Source of the DNA: Spongiibacteraceae bacterium
GTDB taxonomy: Bacteria; Pseudomonadota; Gammaproteobacteria; Pseudomonadales; Dasaniaceae
DNA length: 64,000 bases
Direction: 5' to 3'
Assembly (NCBI GenBank): GCA_028280715.1
Contig: JANQLG010000033.1
Coordinates: 124,001-188,000 of the forward strand
Shown piece after piece: positions 34,947 through 44,032 of this stretch. Within the stretch, counting starts at the first letter, position 1; every line of letters begins with the position of its first letter. Position numbers and translations under genes: made by a program. The notes beneath the pieces are model-generated. The model had not been told where the DNA came from and made no database searches. It worked only from the letters and a program-made list of their open reading frames with translations.

Positions 34947-37900
34947 TGAGTCTTGTCGTTGCTCCCGCTGATCAATCACAACGTGATGCCGCGTTAAATC
35001 CACTACGCTCTGTTTGTGTGACAGCACCTGCAGGTTCTGGAAAAACAGAGTTGCTTACCCAGAGAGTGCTGCAACTTTTATCTAAGACAAATCAGCCAGA
35101 AGAGATTTTAGCAATTACCTTTACCCGTAAAGCTGCAGCGGAAATGCATGAGCGAATTATGCTGTCATTGCAGTCTGCAATTGATACTGATGAGCCAGAA
35201 CAGGAACATAGGAAAAAGAATTGGCTATTATCCAAAAAAGTCCTACAAAGAAACGAACAACGGCAATGGAATCTATTGGAGAACCCATCACGACTAAAAA
35301 TTCAAACGATTGATAGTTTTTGCGCCGGGCTAACTCGACAGATGCCCATCTTGTCGAATTTTGGTGGTCAACCTGGTGTTACTGAGCAGGCTGATGATTT
35401 ATACCAACAGGCAGCACGAAACTTTCTTGGTTATCTGGAGACGAATAGCCCTTATTCAGATTGTTTAGCATTATTGTTGCAGCATCTCGATAATAATTTT
35501 TCCCGATTAGAACGTTTGTTTGTTTTTATGCTGCAACGTCGAGATCAGTGGCTAATGCACATCGGTTTGGGGCGCTCCCCAGATAAGGCCAGAGAGTTAA
35601 TTGAAAAAACGTTACAGCAGATTATTATTGATGTGCTTAAGCAGTTAAATTGTTTATTGCAGCCTATCGCGCCAGAGTTATTACCTTTGTTAGATTATGC
35701 TGGTACAAATTTAAAGACAGAAAAAAATTCTTCCACAATCGCTTTATTGGCAGGCTGTGTTGAACTTCCACCTGTCAGTATAAATGTCGTCGATCAATGG
35801 CAGGCTATTCAGGATTTACTGACTACCAAGGATGATAACTATAGAAAAACGGCTAATAAAAACATTGGTTTTCCAACGCAAACATTAGATGGTGATAAGG
35901 CCTTAGCTAAGGATTATAAACAGCGCTTTTTATTGTTAATTGATCATTTAAAGGAGAATGATCAATTGCTGGATGTTTTTACGCAGTTAAGAAAATTACC
36001 CTCGGCCGAATATTCGAAACAGCAATGGTTATTAGTTCAGGCGTTGACAGCTTCATTACCAGGATTGGTAGCGGAGTTGATGTTGGTTTTTCAGCAACAG
36101 GGTCAGGTAGACCATCGGCAAATAGCCATTGCTGCCTTGTCGGCATTAGGTGGCGAGCAGGCACCCTCTGAGCTGGCGTTAAAACTGGATTACCGTTTAC
36201 ATCATATTTTAGTGGATGAATTTCAGGATACATCTAGCTTGCAGTTTCGATTATTAGAACGATTGACTGAAGGCTGGGCTGAATACAATCAGGAAAATCC
36301 TGAGCAACCGAATACACTTTTTTTAGTCGGCGATGGTATGCAATCCATTTATGGTTTCCGCGAAGCTAGTGTAGGGTTATTTTTAGAGGCAAGAAAGCAG
36401 GGTGTTAATGGCGTTTTTCTAGATGATTTATTACTGAATGCCAATTTTCGTTCTGATCCAACTGTTATTGATTGGGTTAATCGGGTTTTTGCTATTTCAT
36501 TTCCTCTTTCAGACAATTTGTCTCGTGGTGCGGTTTCCTATGAACAGGCTATTGCCTTTAATCAAAATAACGATGCTGCGAAAGTGACAGTTGAAGGTTT
36601 TGTCGGTGAGACTTCAAGTTATCAAGAAGCCTGTAGGGCTGTAGCGTTGGTAAAGGAAAGAATTTCGGAGAACCCTGAAGCGAGTGTTGCGATTTTGGTT
36701 CGCAGCCGTCCTCATCTGTACGAGATCATTCCTGAATTAAGCAAGGCGGGAATTACTTGGCAGGCTACGGATATAGATCCTCTGTCCGATTATGCTGTTA
36801 TTCAAGATCTTTTGAGTCTTACTAAAGCTTTGTTGGATATTTCAGATAAGGTTAGTTGGTCAGCATTACTCCGGTCCCCATGGGTTGGCTTAAATCATCG
36901 GGACTTACATGTTTTGTTATCAACAAACTCAGATAAGCCGGTTTTATCTATTTTGAAAAATTGGCAGAGTTATCCAGCGTTATCTCAATTTGCCCAAAAA
37001 AGACTCTCTGAATTTATTCACGTTATCGATTTTTCCTGGAATCAACGTTACCGTTTATCACCACGATCATGGATTGAAGGCATTTGGTTAGCTTTAGGCG
37101 GTGCCGCTGCTTTGCAATATGAACAGGAATTTTCGATGGTAGATGATTTCTTCGATTTACTGGAAAAATTTCAGCAAGGTGATGCTATTCAATCATTGCC
37201 GCTATTTGAAGATGCGGTACATGCGTTATATGCAAAACCGCAGTCGAATAATTCAAATGTGCATGTAATGACAATTCACAAATCCAAAGGCTTGGAATTT
37301 GATACTGTCATTTTACCGGGATTGTCTAAGGTGTCGCGAAGTGATGATAAGGCTTTGTTGATGTGGCATGAGTATTTATCTGAAACAACTAACGAAGCCG
37401 GACTAATACTATCACCGTTACCTGCAGCGGGATTAGATGACGCGACTTATGAGTATTTGCGCTATGAACAATCACAAAAGAATCAGTTAGAAAATACCCG
37501 GCTAATGTATGTGGCAGCGACAAGGGCAATCAATCGTTTACACTGCCTTTTCACTGCGAATAAAGATGATAGAACCGATCAACCAAAGCCGCCGGCTAAG
37601 GGAAGCTTGTTGTCTTCAATCTGGAATGCGATTGATGGAGAGGTACAGTGGCATGAGTCGGTGGTTTTAGAAACAGGACAAATGGATTTTTCCTTTGTAT
37701 CTGGAACCGATATTTCACTATATCGTTTAAAAGATAACTGGAAACGTCCTTCCTGGATAAGTACCAATCCACTTGAACCCTATGTTTATCATGGTGATAC
37801 TGGCAGCGAGGATAATACGCCTGATTTGACTTTGGATCCGCTGCCTCAGATTGTTGGAACGATTGTGCATGGGATTTTTGAATCTATTGTTGAAAATGGA

Positions 37901-38368
37901 TTGGATCACTGGTTGCTCATGAAGTCAGAAGATAAACATCGCTGGATTAATGCCCTAATGCACTACCATCAGCTGTCAAAGCAATATTGGGATACAGTGC
38001 GTCAGCAAATAATGACGGCTGTTGATAAAACGATTATGAATGATAAAGGCAGGTGGCTACTTGATGGTCAATCAAGTTATTCAAAGGCTGAATATGCGTT
38101 GACCTCTTGCACATCATCACAGATTAAACATCGCGTTATTGATAGAATAGTTCAAGGCACAGATGGTGTTATTTGGATAGTGGATTATAAAACATCACAG
38201 CCGCAATCTGGTGAGTCCAGGCGTGAATTTCTAGAGCGCGAAATAGATATGTACTATCCTCAATTGGCAGATTATAAATGGCATATGCAGCAATTATTGG
38301 GTTCGGATAAACCGATTAAAACGGCGTTGTTTTTTACTTGTTTTCCCCTGTGGCAGGAATTGTCTTAA
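34946..38368 (+). CDS. AddA-like UvrD/Rep helicase-nuclease
   Basis: A 1140-residue superfamily 1A helicase with a C-terminal nuclease, the expected partner of the preceding AddB-like protein. Walker A APAGSGKTEL lies near residues 29-38, motif Ia region ITFTRKAAAEMHERI follows, Walker B is LVDEFQDTS, motif III GDGMQSIYGFR, and motif VI MYVAATRA. The end carries VDYKTSQP, the PD-(D/E)XK nuclease core. Family knowledge: AddAB unwinds and resects broken DNA ends and loads RecA. The gene starts inside the addB-like stop codon. Ten bases or so separate it from a small secreted-protein gene. Confidence 0.88.
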   Translation: MSLVVAPADQSQRDAALNPLRSVCVTAPAGSGKTELLTQRVLQLLSKTNQPEEILAITFTRKAAAEMHERIMLSLQSAIDTDEPEQEHRKKNWLLSKKVLQRNEQRQWNLLENPSRLKIQTIDSFCAGLTRQMPILSNFGGQPGVTEQADDLYQQAARNFLGYLETNSPYSDCLALLLQHLDNNFSRLERLFVFMLQRRDQWLMHIGLGRSPDKARELIEKTLQQIIIDVLKQLNCLLQPIAPELLPLLDYAGTNLKTEKNSSTIALLAGCVELPPVSINVVDQWQAIQDLLTTKDDNYRKTANKNIGFPTQTLDGDKALAKDYKQRFLLLIDHLKENDQLLDVFTQLRKLPSAEYSKQQWLLVQALTASLPGLVAELMLVFQQQGQVDHRQIAIAALSALGGEQAPSELALKLDYRLHHILVDEFQDTSSLQFRLLERLTEGWAEYNQENPEQPNTLFLVGDGMQSIYGFREASVGLFLEARKQGVNGVFLDDLLLNANFRSDPTVIDWVNRVFAISFPLSDNLSRGAVSYEQAIAFNQNNDAAKVTVEGFVGETSSYQEACRAVALVKERISENPEASVAILVRSRPHLYEIIPELSKAGITWQATDIDPLSDYAVIQDLLSLTKALLDISDKVSWSALLRSPWVGLNHRDLHVLLSTNSDKPVLSILKNWQSYPALSQFAQKRLSEFIHVIDFSWNQRYRLSPRSWIEGIWLALGGAAALQYEQEFSMVDDFFDLLEKFQQGDAIQSLPLFEDAVHALYAKPQSNNSNVHVMTIHKSKGLEFDTVILPGLSKVSRSDDKALLMWHEYLSETTNEAGLILSPLPAAGLDDATYEYLRYEQSQKNQLENTRLMYVAATRAINRLHCLFTANKDDRTDQPKPPAKGSLLSSIWNAIDGEVQWHESVVLETGQMDFSFVSGTDISLYRLKDNWKRPSWISTNPLEPYVYHGDTGSEDNTPDLTLDPLPQIVGTIVHGIFESIVENGLDHWLLMKSEDKHRWINALMHYHQLSKQYWDTVRQQIMTAVDKTIMNDKGRWLLDGQSSYSKAEYALTSCTSSQIKHRVIDRIVQGTDGVIWIVDYKTSQPQSGESRREFLEREIDMYYPQLADYKWHMQQLLGSDKPIKTALFFTCFPLWQELS

Positions 38369-38381
38369 GCGAGATGTTGTG

Positions 38382-38654
38382 ATGCGATCATTCATCAGTT
38401 ATTTAAGTAGTGTCATGACTATCTGCATAATTTTTTACAGTACAGTCGTCGTGGCGCAGCAAAGCGATACAGTTAAGTTGACACCTCAAATAAGAGAGGT
38501 TGATAGAAGTGAAGCGTTTTTTTCTTCAATTCCCTGTGATGATATTCATAGTGTTAAAGTATATTCGAAAAAAGAACAACAGCTGCTGAGAAAACGCCAA
38601 AAACAATGTGTTAGTCAGCTTGATGCTTTTTTGCCCAAGCCAGTTAATCGTTAA
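38382..38654 (+). CDS. Small secreted protein, unknown
   Basis: A 90-residue frame with a credible signal peptide: a hydrophobic run at about residues 5-24 ending VVVA before QQSDTVKL. The mature part is charged and has two cysteines (in IPCDD and KQCVSQ) that could form a disulfide, with a basic KKEQQLLRKRQK stretch. ATG 38382 or the GTG one codon earlier may be used; the ribosome site is weak (GAG). It starts 13 bases after the AddA-like stop and ends 16 bases before rlmD. I do not recognise the family. Confidence 0.5.
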   Translation: MRSFISYLSSVMTICIIFYSTVVVAQQSDTVKLTPQIREVDRSEAFFSSIPCDDIHSVKVYSKKEQQLLRKRQKQCVSQLDAFLPKPVNR

Positions 38655-38670
38655 CATCAGTCTTTTCTTT

Positions 38671-40041
38671 ATGTCACAAAAGCGTCGTTTTTCATCTAAC
38701 AAAGGCCCTCGCACCTTTAAGCCAATAAAACGTGAAGTCTCTGCAACTCCCTTTACGATAAAGATTGATTCATTGAGTGATGATGGAAGAGGCGTAGGTC
38801 GACATCAGGGAAAAGTTGTATTCGTTGAAAACGCCCTGATTGGTGAAGAGGTCAGGGCACAGCTGGTTAAATCTTATAAGCGATACGATGAAGCACGTTG
38901 TTTAGATATATTGTCCCCTTCAGTAGAGCGTACTGACCCGAGCTGTCAGTATTATGCCGAATGCGGTGGTTGTGATGTACAGCATCTCAGTTATCAGGCT
39001 CAGTTAACGTTTAAAGTACAGAAAATTGAACAATTAGTCAGTGATTTGAATCTCGATGATTTAAATATTGATAGAAACGTTGTTTCCGATGAGGTGCTAA
39101 TGTCACCGCCAACGGGGTATCGACATAGGGCTAGGTTTAGTGTTAACGCCAAAGGAGATTTGTTCCAGTTGGGATTTAAACGTAGTGAAAGTCATAGGGT
39201 AATAGATGTTGAATACTGCCCAATATTAAGCAAGGAGCTTAATGATAGCTTACCCATTATTCGCAATTCGATTACTTCACTGAAGAACAGATCTCAGATA
39301 AAAGAAGTATCAGTTTGTATTGATGATGATAAGCGGCTGGGTGTGCAGTTAATGATTAAGAATGAGCTACCTAATGCTGATATTAAGGCGTTGCAGCAAT
39401 TTAGTGAGCATACAAATTGTAGGGTTGAAGTCATTAGATCAGCTAAAGTGCATGATGAGATGCAATGGTACAGTGATTCCAAGCCCTTTGTTTATAAGTA
39501 TGCCAACACTGAACAGTTTTATTATTACGATTTAGGTGATTTCACCCAGGTTAATCGAGTGGTCAATGAGCAGTTGGTTGCGAGAGTGATTGAACTATTT
39601 GATCTTAATCCAGGCGATCGTATCGCAGATTTTTACTGTGGAGTGGGAAACTTTAGTTTACCGATTGCTGAGCATGTGGCATCAGTAACTGGATACGAAT
39701 GGAGTAATGCGATGGTTGAAAAGGCCAAGAGCAATGCCGCTTCAGCCAAATTGACTAATGCTTGCTTTGAATCTGCCGATTTAAGCAAAGGAGTGCCGGC
39801 AGGATTACCTGATATTAATAAGGTTTTATTGGATCCTCCCAGAGCAGGTGCCGAGATGGTGTGTAAGCAGTTAGGGCAAACAAGGGTGACACATTGTGTT
39901 TATGTATCATGCAATCCTGTGACCTTTCAACGGGATGCAGGTTTGTTGTTGAATTTAGGATTTAGCATGAAAACCGTTCAATTGGCAGATATGTTTCCAC
40001 AAACTAGGCATTGTGAGTTGGTTGGGCTATTTGGCCGCTAA
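38671..40041 (+). CDS. rlmD: 23S rRNA (uracil-1939-C5)-methyltransferase RlmD
   Basis: RlmD methylates U1939 of 23S rRNA with S-adenosylmethionine. The 456-residue protein has an N-terminal TRAM domain (FTIKIDSLSDDGRGVGRHQG), a 4Fe-4S cluster site formed by CQYYAECGGCDVQH and an upstream Cys, the AdoMet motif DFYCGVGNFSLPIA, and the catalytic Cys in VSCNPVTFQRD. The start at ATG 38671 (MSQKRRFSSN) is preferred over an in-frame codon at 38608, which would add a hydrophobic stretch foreign to the family and overlap the small upstream gene. Confidence 0.95.
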   Translation: MSQKRRFSSNKGPRTFKPIKREVSATPFTIKIDSLSDDGRGVGRHQGKVVFVENALIGEEVRAQLVKSYKRYDEARCLDILSPSVERTDPSCQYYAECGGCDVQHLSYQAQLTFKVQKIEQLVSDLNLDDLNIDRNVVSDEVLMSPPTGYRHRARFSVNAKGDLFQLGFKRSESHRVIDVEYCPILSKELNDSLPIIRNSITSLKNRSQIKEVSVCIDDDKRLGVQLMIKNELPNADIKALQQFSEHTNCRVEVIRSAKVHDEMQWYSDSKPFVYKYANTEQFYYYDLGDFTQVNRVVNEQLVARVIELFDLNPGDRIADFYCGVGNFSLPIAEHVASVTGYEWSNAMVEKAKSNAASAKLTNACFESADLSKGVPAGLPDINKVLLDPPRAGAEMVCKQLGQTRVTHCVYVSCNPVTFQRDAGLLLNLGFSMKTVQLADMFPQTRHCELVGLFGR

Positions 40042-40185
40042 ATTAGGGCATGACCTGCTGGTAGTTGAGTTGAAGTTGGCTATATTTGGTAATAGAAAAT
40101 TTGTAGCTCCAAGCCGTAGTTTATAGTTCCGAGTATATAGGCCCGAGCTGTATTTTTAGATTAAAAGTGAGATGTGGAGTAATAC

Positions 40186-40749
40186 ATGGCAGATGATGAA
40201 AGAGACGAAGATGATGCTGTTGAGGTAGATCCTGCGGCGGTATTACTCAAAGTCGAAAAACAGGCTGCACTGAATAAATACTTGTTGATCGCGACATTAG
40301 TGATAGCGGGAATAGTCTTCACCGTGATGGCGACGGGATTAACCGTCATGTATCTCCAGCTTTCCTCTTTGAGTGAAACGCTGGAGCAGCAAGAGGATGA
40401 AACGCTGGATGAGCAGTTTTTGGCATTAGAAGAACAATTGATATTACTGGCTGATTTTCGAAAGAGCGAGCTTAGAAAAATTACAACATATACCAGCCAG
40501 CTGGAAAAAATTAGTCAGGACTGTAGTTTAGAGAAAGCCGCACCTTATAGAGATTTCTTATCTTCACGAGAAAAAGATTTTCAGTCCTTTTTGTCAGTTG
40601 TTAAATCAGGTACCAATAATTTGGCAAATATGAATAAAGGATCGCGAGGCTGGCTAGAAGTTTATAACAAGGAGTTAGATGATCTACAGCAGCAAAGCGC
40701 AACTCGACAAAATACGCTCGACAAATTGATGCGTAAATCCGGAGGGTAG
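40186..40749 (+). CDS. Single-span membrane protein with coiled coil, unknown (paralogue A)
   Basis: A 187-residue protein: acidic cytosolic head (about 1-28), one membrane helix (about 32-57), then a long charged helical region likely to form a coiled coil on the outer face of the inner membrane. Its last 37 residues begin KGSRGWLEVYNKELDDL. The following gene encodes a protein of the same plan whose C-terminal 50 residues align without gaps (shared E, D, L, T, L, GS, W, Y, L and R positions), so the pair arose by duplication. No catalytic motif or known domain is seen. The gap to rlmD, 40042-40185, shows nothing else. Confidence 0.8.
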   Translation: MADDERDEDDAVEVDPAAVLLKVEKQAALNKYLLIATLVIAGIVFTVMATGLTVMYLQLSSLSETLEQQEDETLDEQFLALEEQLILLADFRKSELRKITTYTSQLEKISQDCSLEKAAPYRDFLSSREKDFQSFLSVVKSGTNNLANMNKGSRGWLEVYNKELDDLQQQSATRQNTLDKLMRKSGG

Positions 40750-40750
40750 T

Positions 40751-41275
40751 ATGGCCGTGTCAGACGATATGCCAGATGACGAAGAAAATGGTTACGAGCG
40801 TCAAGCTGCTAAATTTTCAAAACAGGGTTTTGCTCATTTAATAACAACTATTGTTATGCTGCCGGTTTTTATTATTTTGTTTATCGTTGGTGTTTTGATG
40901 CTTGCAAATACTAAAAAGGAACTTGATCGATTATCTGATATTGAGCCAGAAAATAGAGCGGATATTTTTGCAGATAAAATAGAAGATACAGAAAAGCTGA
41001 TTCAGAACCAGTATGCTGAATATCTGGATAAAATGCAGGACGATTCCATTTTTCAGCTTAATGAAAAATTTCAGATCATGTATGAAGTTTCCAAAGAGAG
41101 CGAGCAGGACTATAGTCGATTGTTAGATATCTATCGGGATGCGACCTATCAGCTTTCCAGTAAAGTGAGAGGCTCTGGTGAATGGTTTTATTATTATGAT
41201 AGAAGGTTAAATAACTTTATCGCATCACAGAATAGTCGCGAGCAAGATATGTTTAGTTATTTTGCTGAGGAATAG
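40751..41275 (+). CDS. Single-span membrane protein with coiled coil, unknown (paralogue B)
   Basis: A 174-residue protein with an acidic head, one membrane helix (about 29-54) and a helical outer region ending RGSGEWFYYYDRRLNNF (from residue 140), matching the C-terminal signature of the preceding gene. Only one base separates the two genes, and the GGAGG ribosome site for this one is inside the end of the first, so they are made together. A partner or hetero-oligomer role is inferred. Function is unknown. It is convergent with rlmG, 24 bases away, with no clear terminator. Confidence 0.8.
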   Translation: MAVSDDMPDDEENGYERQAAKFSKQGFAHLITTIVMLPVFIILFIVGVLMLANTKKELDRLSDIEPENRADIFADKIEDTEKLIQNQYAEYLDKMQDDSIFQLNEKFQIMYEVSKESEQDYSRLLDIYRDATYQLSSKVRGSGEWFYYYDRRLNNFIASQNSREQDMFSYFAEE

Positions 41276-41299
41276 CAAAATAATAAAGCTGCAATTTGG

Positions 41300-42451
41300 T
41301 CAAGGTCTACTAGGATTCTTTTTACAGCGCAGTACCACGAATTTGCGATTGTTATTAATTAAATCTACATTGCCAAATATTTTTTTCAGCTTACTGTGGT
41401 AATTAAGGTGTCGATTGCCAACCACCCATAGTTCGCCATTTATGTTCAGCTTTTTATTACTTTGATTGAACATAGTCCAGGCTATATGATCGCCTACGTG
41501 CTGTTGTTGGTGAAAAGGGGGATTGCATAGGATTAGGTCAAACTGTTCGTCAATGTTATCAAGGCAGTTGCTGGGAAAAATGCTTAAGGCGATTTCTTCA
41601 TTTGAAAAAGTTTGCTGATAGTTTTTGCCAGCAGAGTCTAGCGCCATATAGGACTCATCGACCATTGTAACTTTGGCTTGAATTTGATGAATGAAGGCTA
41701 TTTGCCTTTTTGCCTGTATACCCAGTAAGCCATTGCCACAACCCACATCCAAAATGGTTTCTGCAGCAGGCAGTTCATCAAACTGCTCTAACATGAAACG
41801 AGTGCCAATATCTAATTTCTGCCGTGAAAACACATTGGCATGATTCCAAAGAGTTAAATTAAGTTTCTCATTTTTATAGTTTGTAGGATAAGGCGATTGA
41901 TATTGGTCGGGTATTTCAACCATAGAAAACAGTAATCTGGCTTTTTTTTTGGTTAAAGAAGGCTTGGTTTTTCCGATATATTTTTCCATTAATTGATAGT
42001 GTGAGGGTTGTATATATTTCACCATGCCCGCTGCAACCACGCGTGTATGCTCGTGAATATGAGGGCGAATGGAAATCAGCTGATGTTCAAGGAGTGCCAG
42101 TGTTTTCGGCAGTTTGATAATTACGATGTCGATTGGTTTGGGTATTACTTCTGTACTTGCCAGGTAAAGTGTTGAGTCACTAACATTATTTTCCTGGTGA
42201 TTCATTTTGCTGGCTTGGTGTGCGATAAACGAATCACTGTAATTAATGGTGGAAAAAGAGTGTAATGCCGTACTTAATGCACCGAATGCATCGTTAGTGA
42301 TCAAAATTGAGTCAGAATTTTCTATAGAGTTTTCGTGTAGGTGGTTTAATAGTAATTCATCGGCAGCATCCCATGCCTGCAGCAGAAGCTTGGTTGCAGC
42401 GGGGATGCGTTGAAGTTTGTAGGTTCCAAAGGGTGTTTGAAAACTGGGCAT
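41300..42451 (-). CDS. rlmG: 23S rRNA (guanine-1835-N2)-methyltransferase RlmG-like
   Basis: A 383-residue two-domain methyltransferase of the RsmC/RlmG group, modifying a guanine of large-subunit rRNA. The N-terminal half is the degenerate domain starting MPSFQTPFGTYKLQRIPA. The C-terminal half holds the AdoMet motif DVGCGNGLLG near residue 237 and the catalytic NPPFHQ near residue 313. The ATG at 42451 is preferred over 42490 because the shorter form matches the family's N terminus (LQR-PA followed by LQAWDAADE). RsmC is the alternative, but the N-terminal match favours RlmG. Confidence 0.85.
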   Translation of the reverse strand: MPSFQTPFGTYKLQRIPAATKLLLQAWDAADELLLNHLHENSIENSDSILITNDAFGALSTALHSFSTINYSDSFIAHQASKMNHQENNVSDSTLYLASTEVIPKPIDIVIIKLPKTLALLEHQLISIRPHIHEHTRVVAAGMVKYIQPSHYQLMEKYIGKTKPSLTKKKARLLFSMVEIPDQYQSPYPTNYKNEKLNLTLWNHANVFSRQKLDIGTRFMLEQFDELPAAETILDVGCGNGLLGIQAKRQIAFIHQIQAKVTMVDESYMALDSAGKNYQQTFSNEEIALSIFPSNCLDNIDEQFDLILCNPPFHQQQHVGDHIAWTMFNQSNKKLNINGELWVVGNRHLNYHSKLKKIFGNVDLINNNRKFVVLRCKKNPSRP

Positions 42452-42555
42452 GTAACTTAGGCCATAAAAGATTGTTTTGAACGTTATCAAGAAGTCAGGC
42501 GATATGGAAGAGATGTGTCTATAATGAGGCTATTGTTTATTTTGTAGTGGGCGCG

Positions 42556-44016
42556 ATGAGTAACGATCAAAATCAAGGTACCGAATATTGGGCTAAGCAA
42601 TTAAGTAATGTTGAGCTGCCTGTATTATCCACAGTTATGCAGGAAATTAGTGCTGTTACTCAGGCTGATGATAGCTGCGCGACACAATTATCAGAAATTA
42701 TTTTAAAAGATAGTGCACTTACGGCCAAAGTGTTACGTGTTGCTAACAGTGCTTATCAAAATCCAAATACTGAAAACCCTATCAATACAATTAGCCGTGC
42801 AGTTGTACAGCTGGGTTTTCAGGGAATAAAAGCCATATCTCTTTCTGTAATGATGGTTGACTCCTTATTAAAACACGAGCCAAAAGAGAGAATGCTGGAA
42901 TGGATGGCTCGTGGTTTTCATACCGGTGTGCAGGCCGAGAATTTATTAATGCACGCAGGAGGTAATGAAAAAGAAGAAGAGGTGTTCATTACTTCCTTAC
43001 TATTGCATGTAGGAGAAATGGCATTTTGGAGTTGTAAAAACAAGGTCGCCGATGAGCTGGATGAAAGTCTGGATGCCAAAAGTGCAGGAGACTCTGAGAT
43101 CGAACAGGAAATCCTGGGTACCAGCATGAAACAAATCACACAGGCGCTGGCTGCACAGTGGAATCTGGGTAAGCATGTTGAAGAAGCACTCAATCCAGGG
43201 CATCACCCCAGCAAAGCTACAGAGGCCGTATTATTAGGCGATGAGATCAGTATTGCAGCAGAAAAAGGCTGGGACTCTCAAGAGTTTAGAGATGTGCTGG
43301 TCAAAGCTTCTTTGTATTCGGGGTTAGGTTTGGAAGATGCGCGCAAGATGATAGAAGAGGGTGCCGACAAGGCGGCAAGTGTTGCTGTCACCTATGGTGC
43401 GAATAAGATTTGCCATCTTATACCCAGTACTGTTGAGAAAGAAGAAAAGCCAGAACCCAAGAGCCTCAAGGCAGATCCACAATTACAACTGGATGTGCTG
43501 CGTGAAATGGGCACTATGGTTGAACAGATGGTTGATATCAATACGCTGTTTCAGATGGTGGTCGAGGGTATTCATCGTGGCATTGGTTTGGATAGAGTAG
43601 CTCTTTGCTTAATTGATCCTAAAGTCACTACGATGACAGCAAAATATGTGCTGGGAGAAAATTCTGATGAATGGAGAAGCGATATGCGCTTCCCCGTTAT
43701 TAGTGATCAGGATAATTTATTTGCGCACTGTTTACACAGTCGTCAATATCTCTGGTTGCGCCGTAACAGGGCGTCAAACCTAAATCATTTAATTAATAAA
43801 AAAATAGAACGCTTAATAGATACCAGTAATTGTTTAATATCGGCAGTGTATGCTAGTAACCGTCCCATTGGCGTGATAGTAGCGGATAAGGGTAAAGATG
43901 GTGTTGAAATTTCTCCTGAGCAGCATGAGAGTTTTGACCACTTTTCACAACAGACCAGTATGTCTCTGGCCATGCTAGCAGCGAAGAGAAAAGAAGCATT
44001 AAAGAATAAAAGATAA
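42556..44016 (+). CDS. HDOD and GAF domain signalling protein
   Basis: A 486-residue soluble protein. Residues about 15-215 form an HDOD domain, an HD-like fold without the catalytic HD pair, recognisable by VELPVLSTVMQEI, ILKDSALTAKVLRVANSAYQ and AVVQLGFQGIKAISLS. Residues about 315-480 form a GAF-like sensor domain (LREMGTMVEQMVDINTLFQ through GLDRVALCLIDP and SAVYASNRPIGVIVAD). Such proteins act in signal transduction, often around motility or c-di-GMP; the ligand here is unknown. ATG 42556 is preferred over the GTG three codons earlier. It is divergent from rlmG and convergent with mltD. Confidence 0.85.
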   Translation: MSNDQNQGTEYWAKQLSNVELPVLSTVMQEISAVTQADDSCATQLSEIILKDSALTAKVLRVANSAYQNPNTENPINTISRAVVQLGFQGIKAISLSVMMVDSLLKHEPKERMLEWMARGFHTGVQAENLLMHAGGNEKEEEVFITSLLLHVGEMAFWSCKNKVADELDESLDAKSAGDSEIEQEILGTSMKQITQALAAQWNLGKHVEEALNPGHHPSKATEAVLLGDEISIAAEKGWDSQEFRDVLVKASLYSGLGLEDARKMIEEGADKAASVAVTYGANKICHLIPSTVEKEEKPEPKSLKADPQLQLDVLREMGTMVEQMVDINTLFQMVVEGIHRGIGLDRVALCLIDPKVTTMTAKYVLGENSDEWRSDMRFPVISDQDNLFAHCLHSRQYLWLRRNRASNLNHLINKKIERLIDTSNCLISAVYASNRPIGVIVADKGKDGVEISPEQHESFDHFSQQTSMSLAMLAAKRKEALKNKR

Positions 44017-44032
44017 TACTGAGGTGCTGCCT

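Noticed and set aside
38608-38670. Upstream start for rlmD
   Set aside because: It would add a hydrophobic stretch before the TRAM domain and overlap the small secreted-protein gene.
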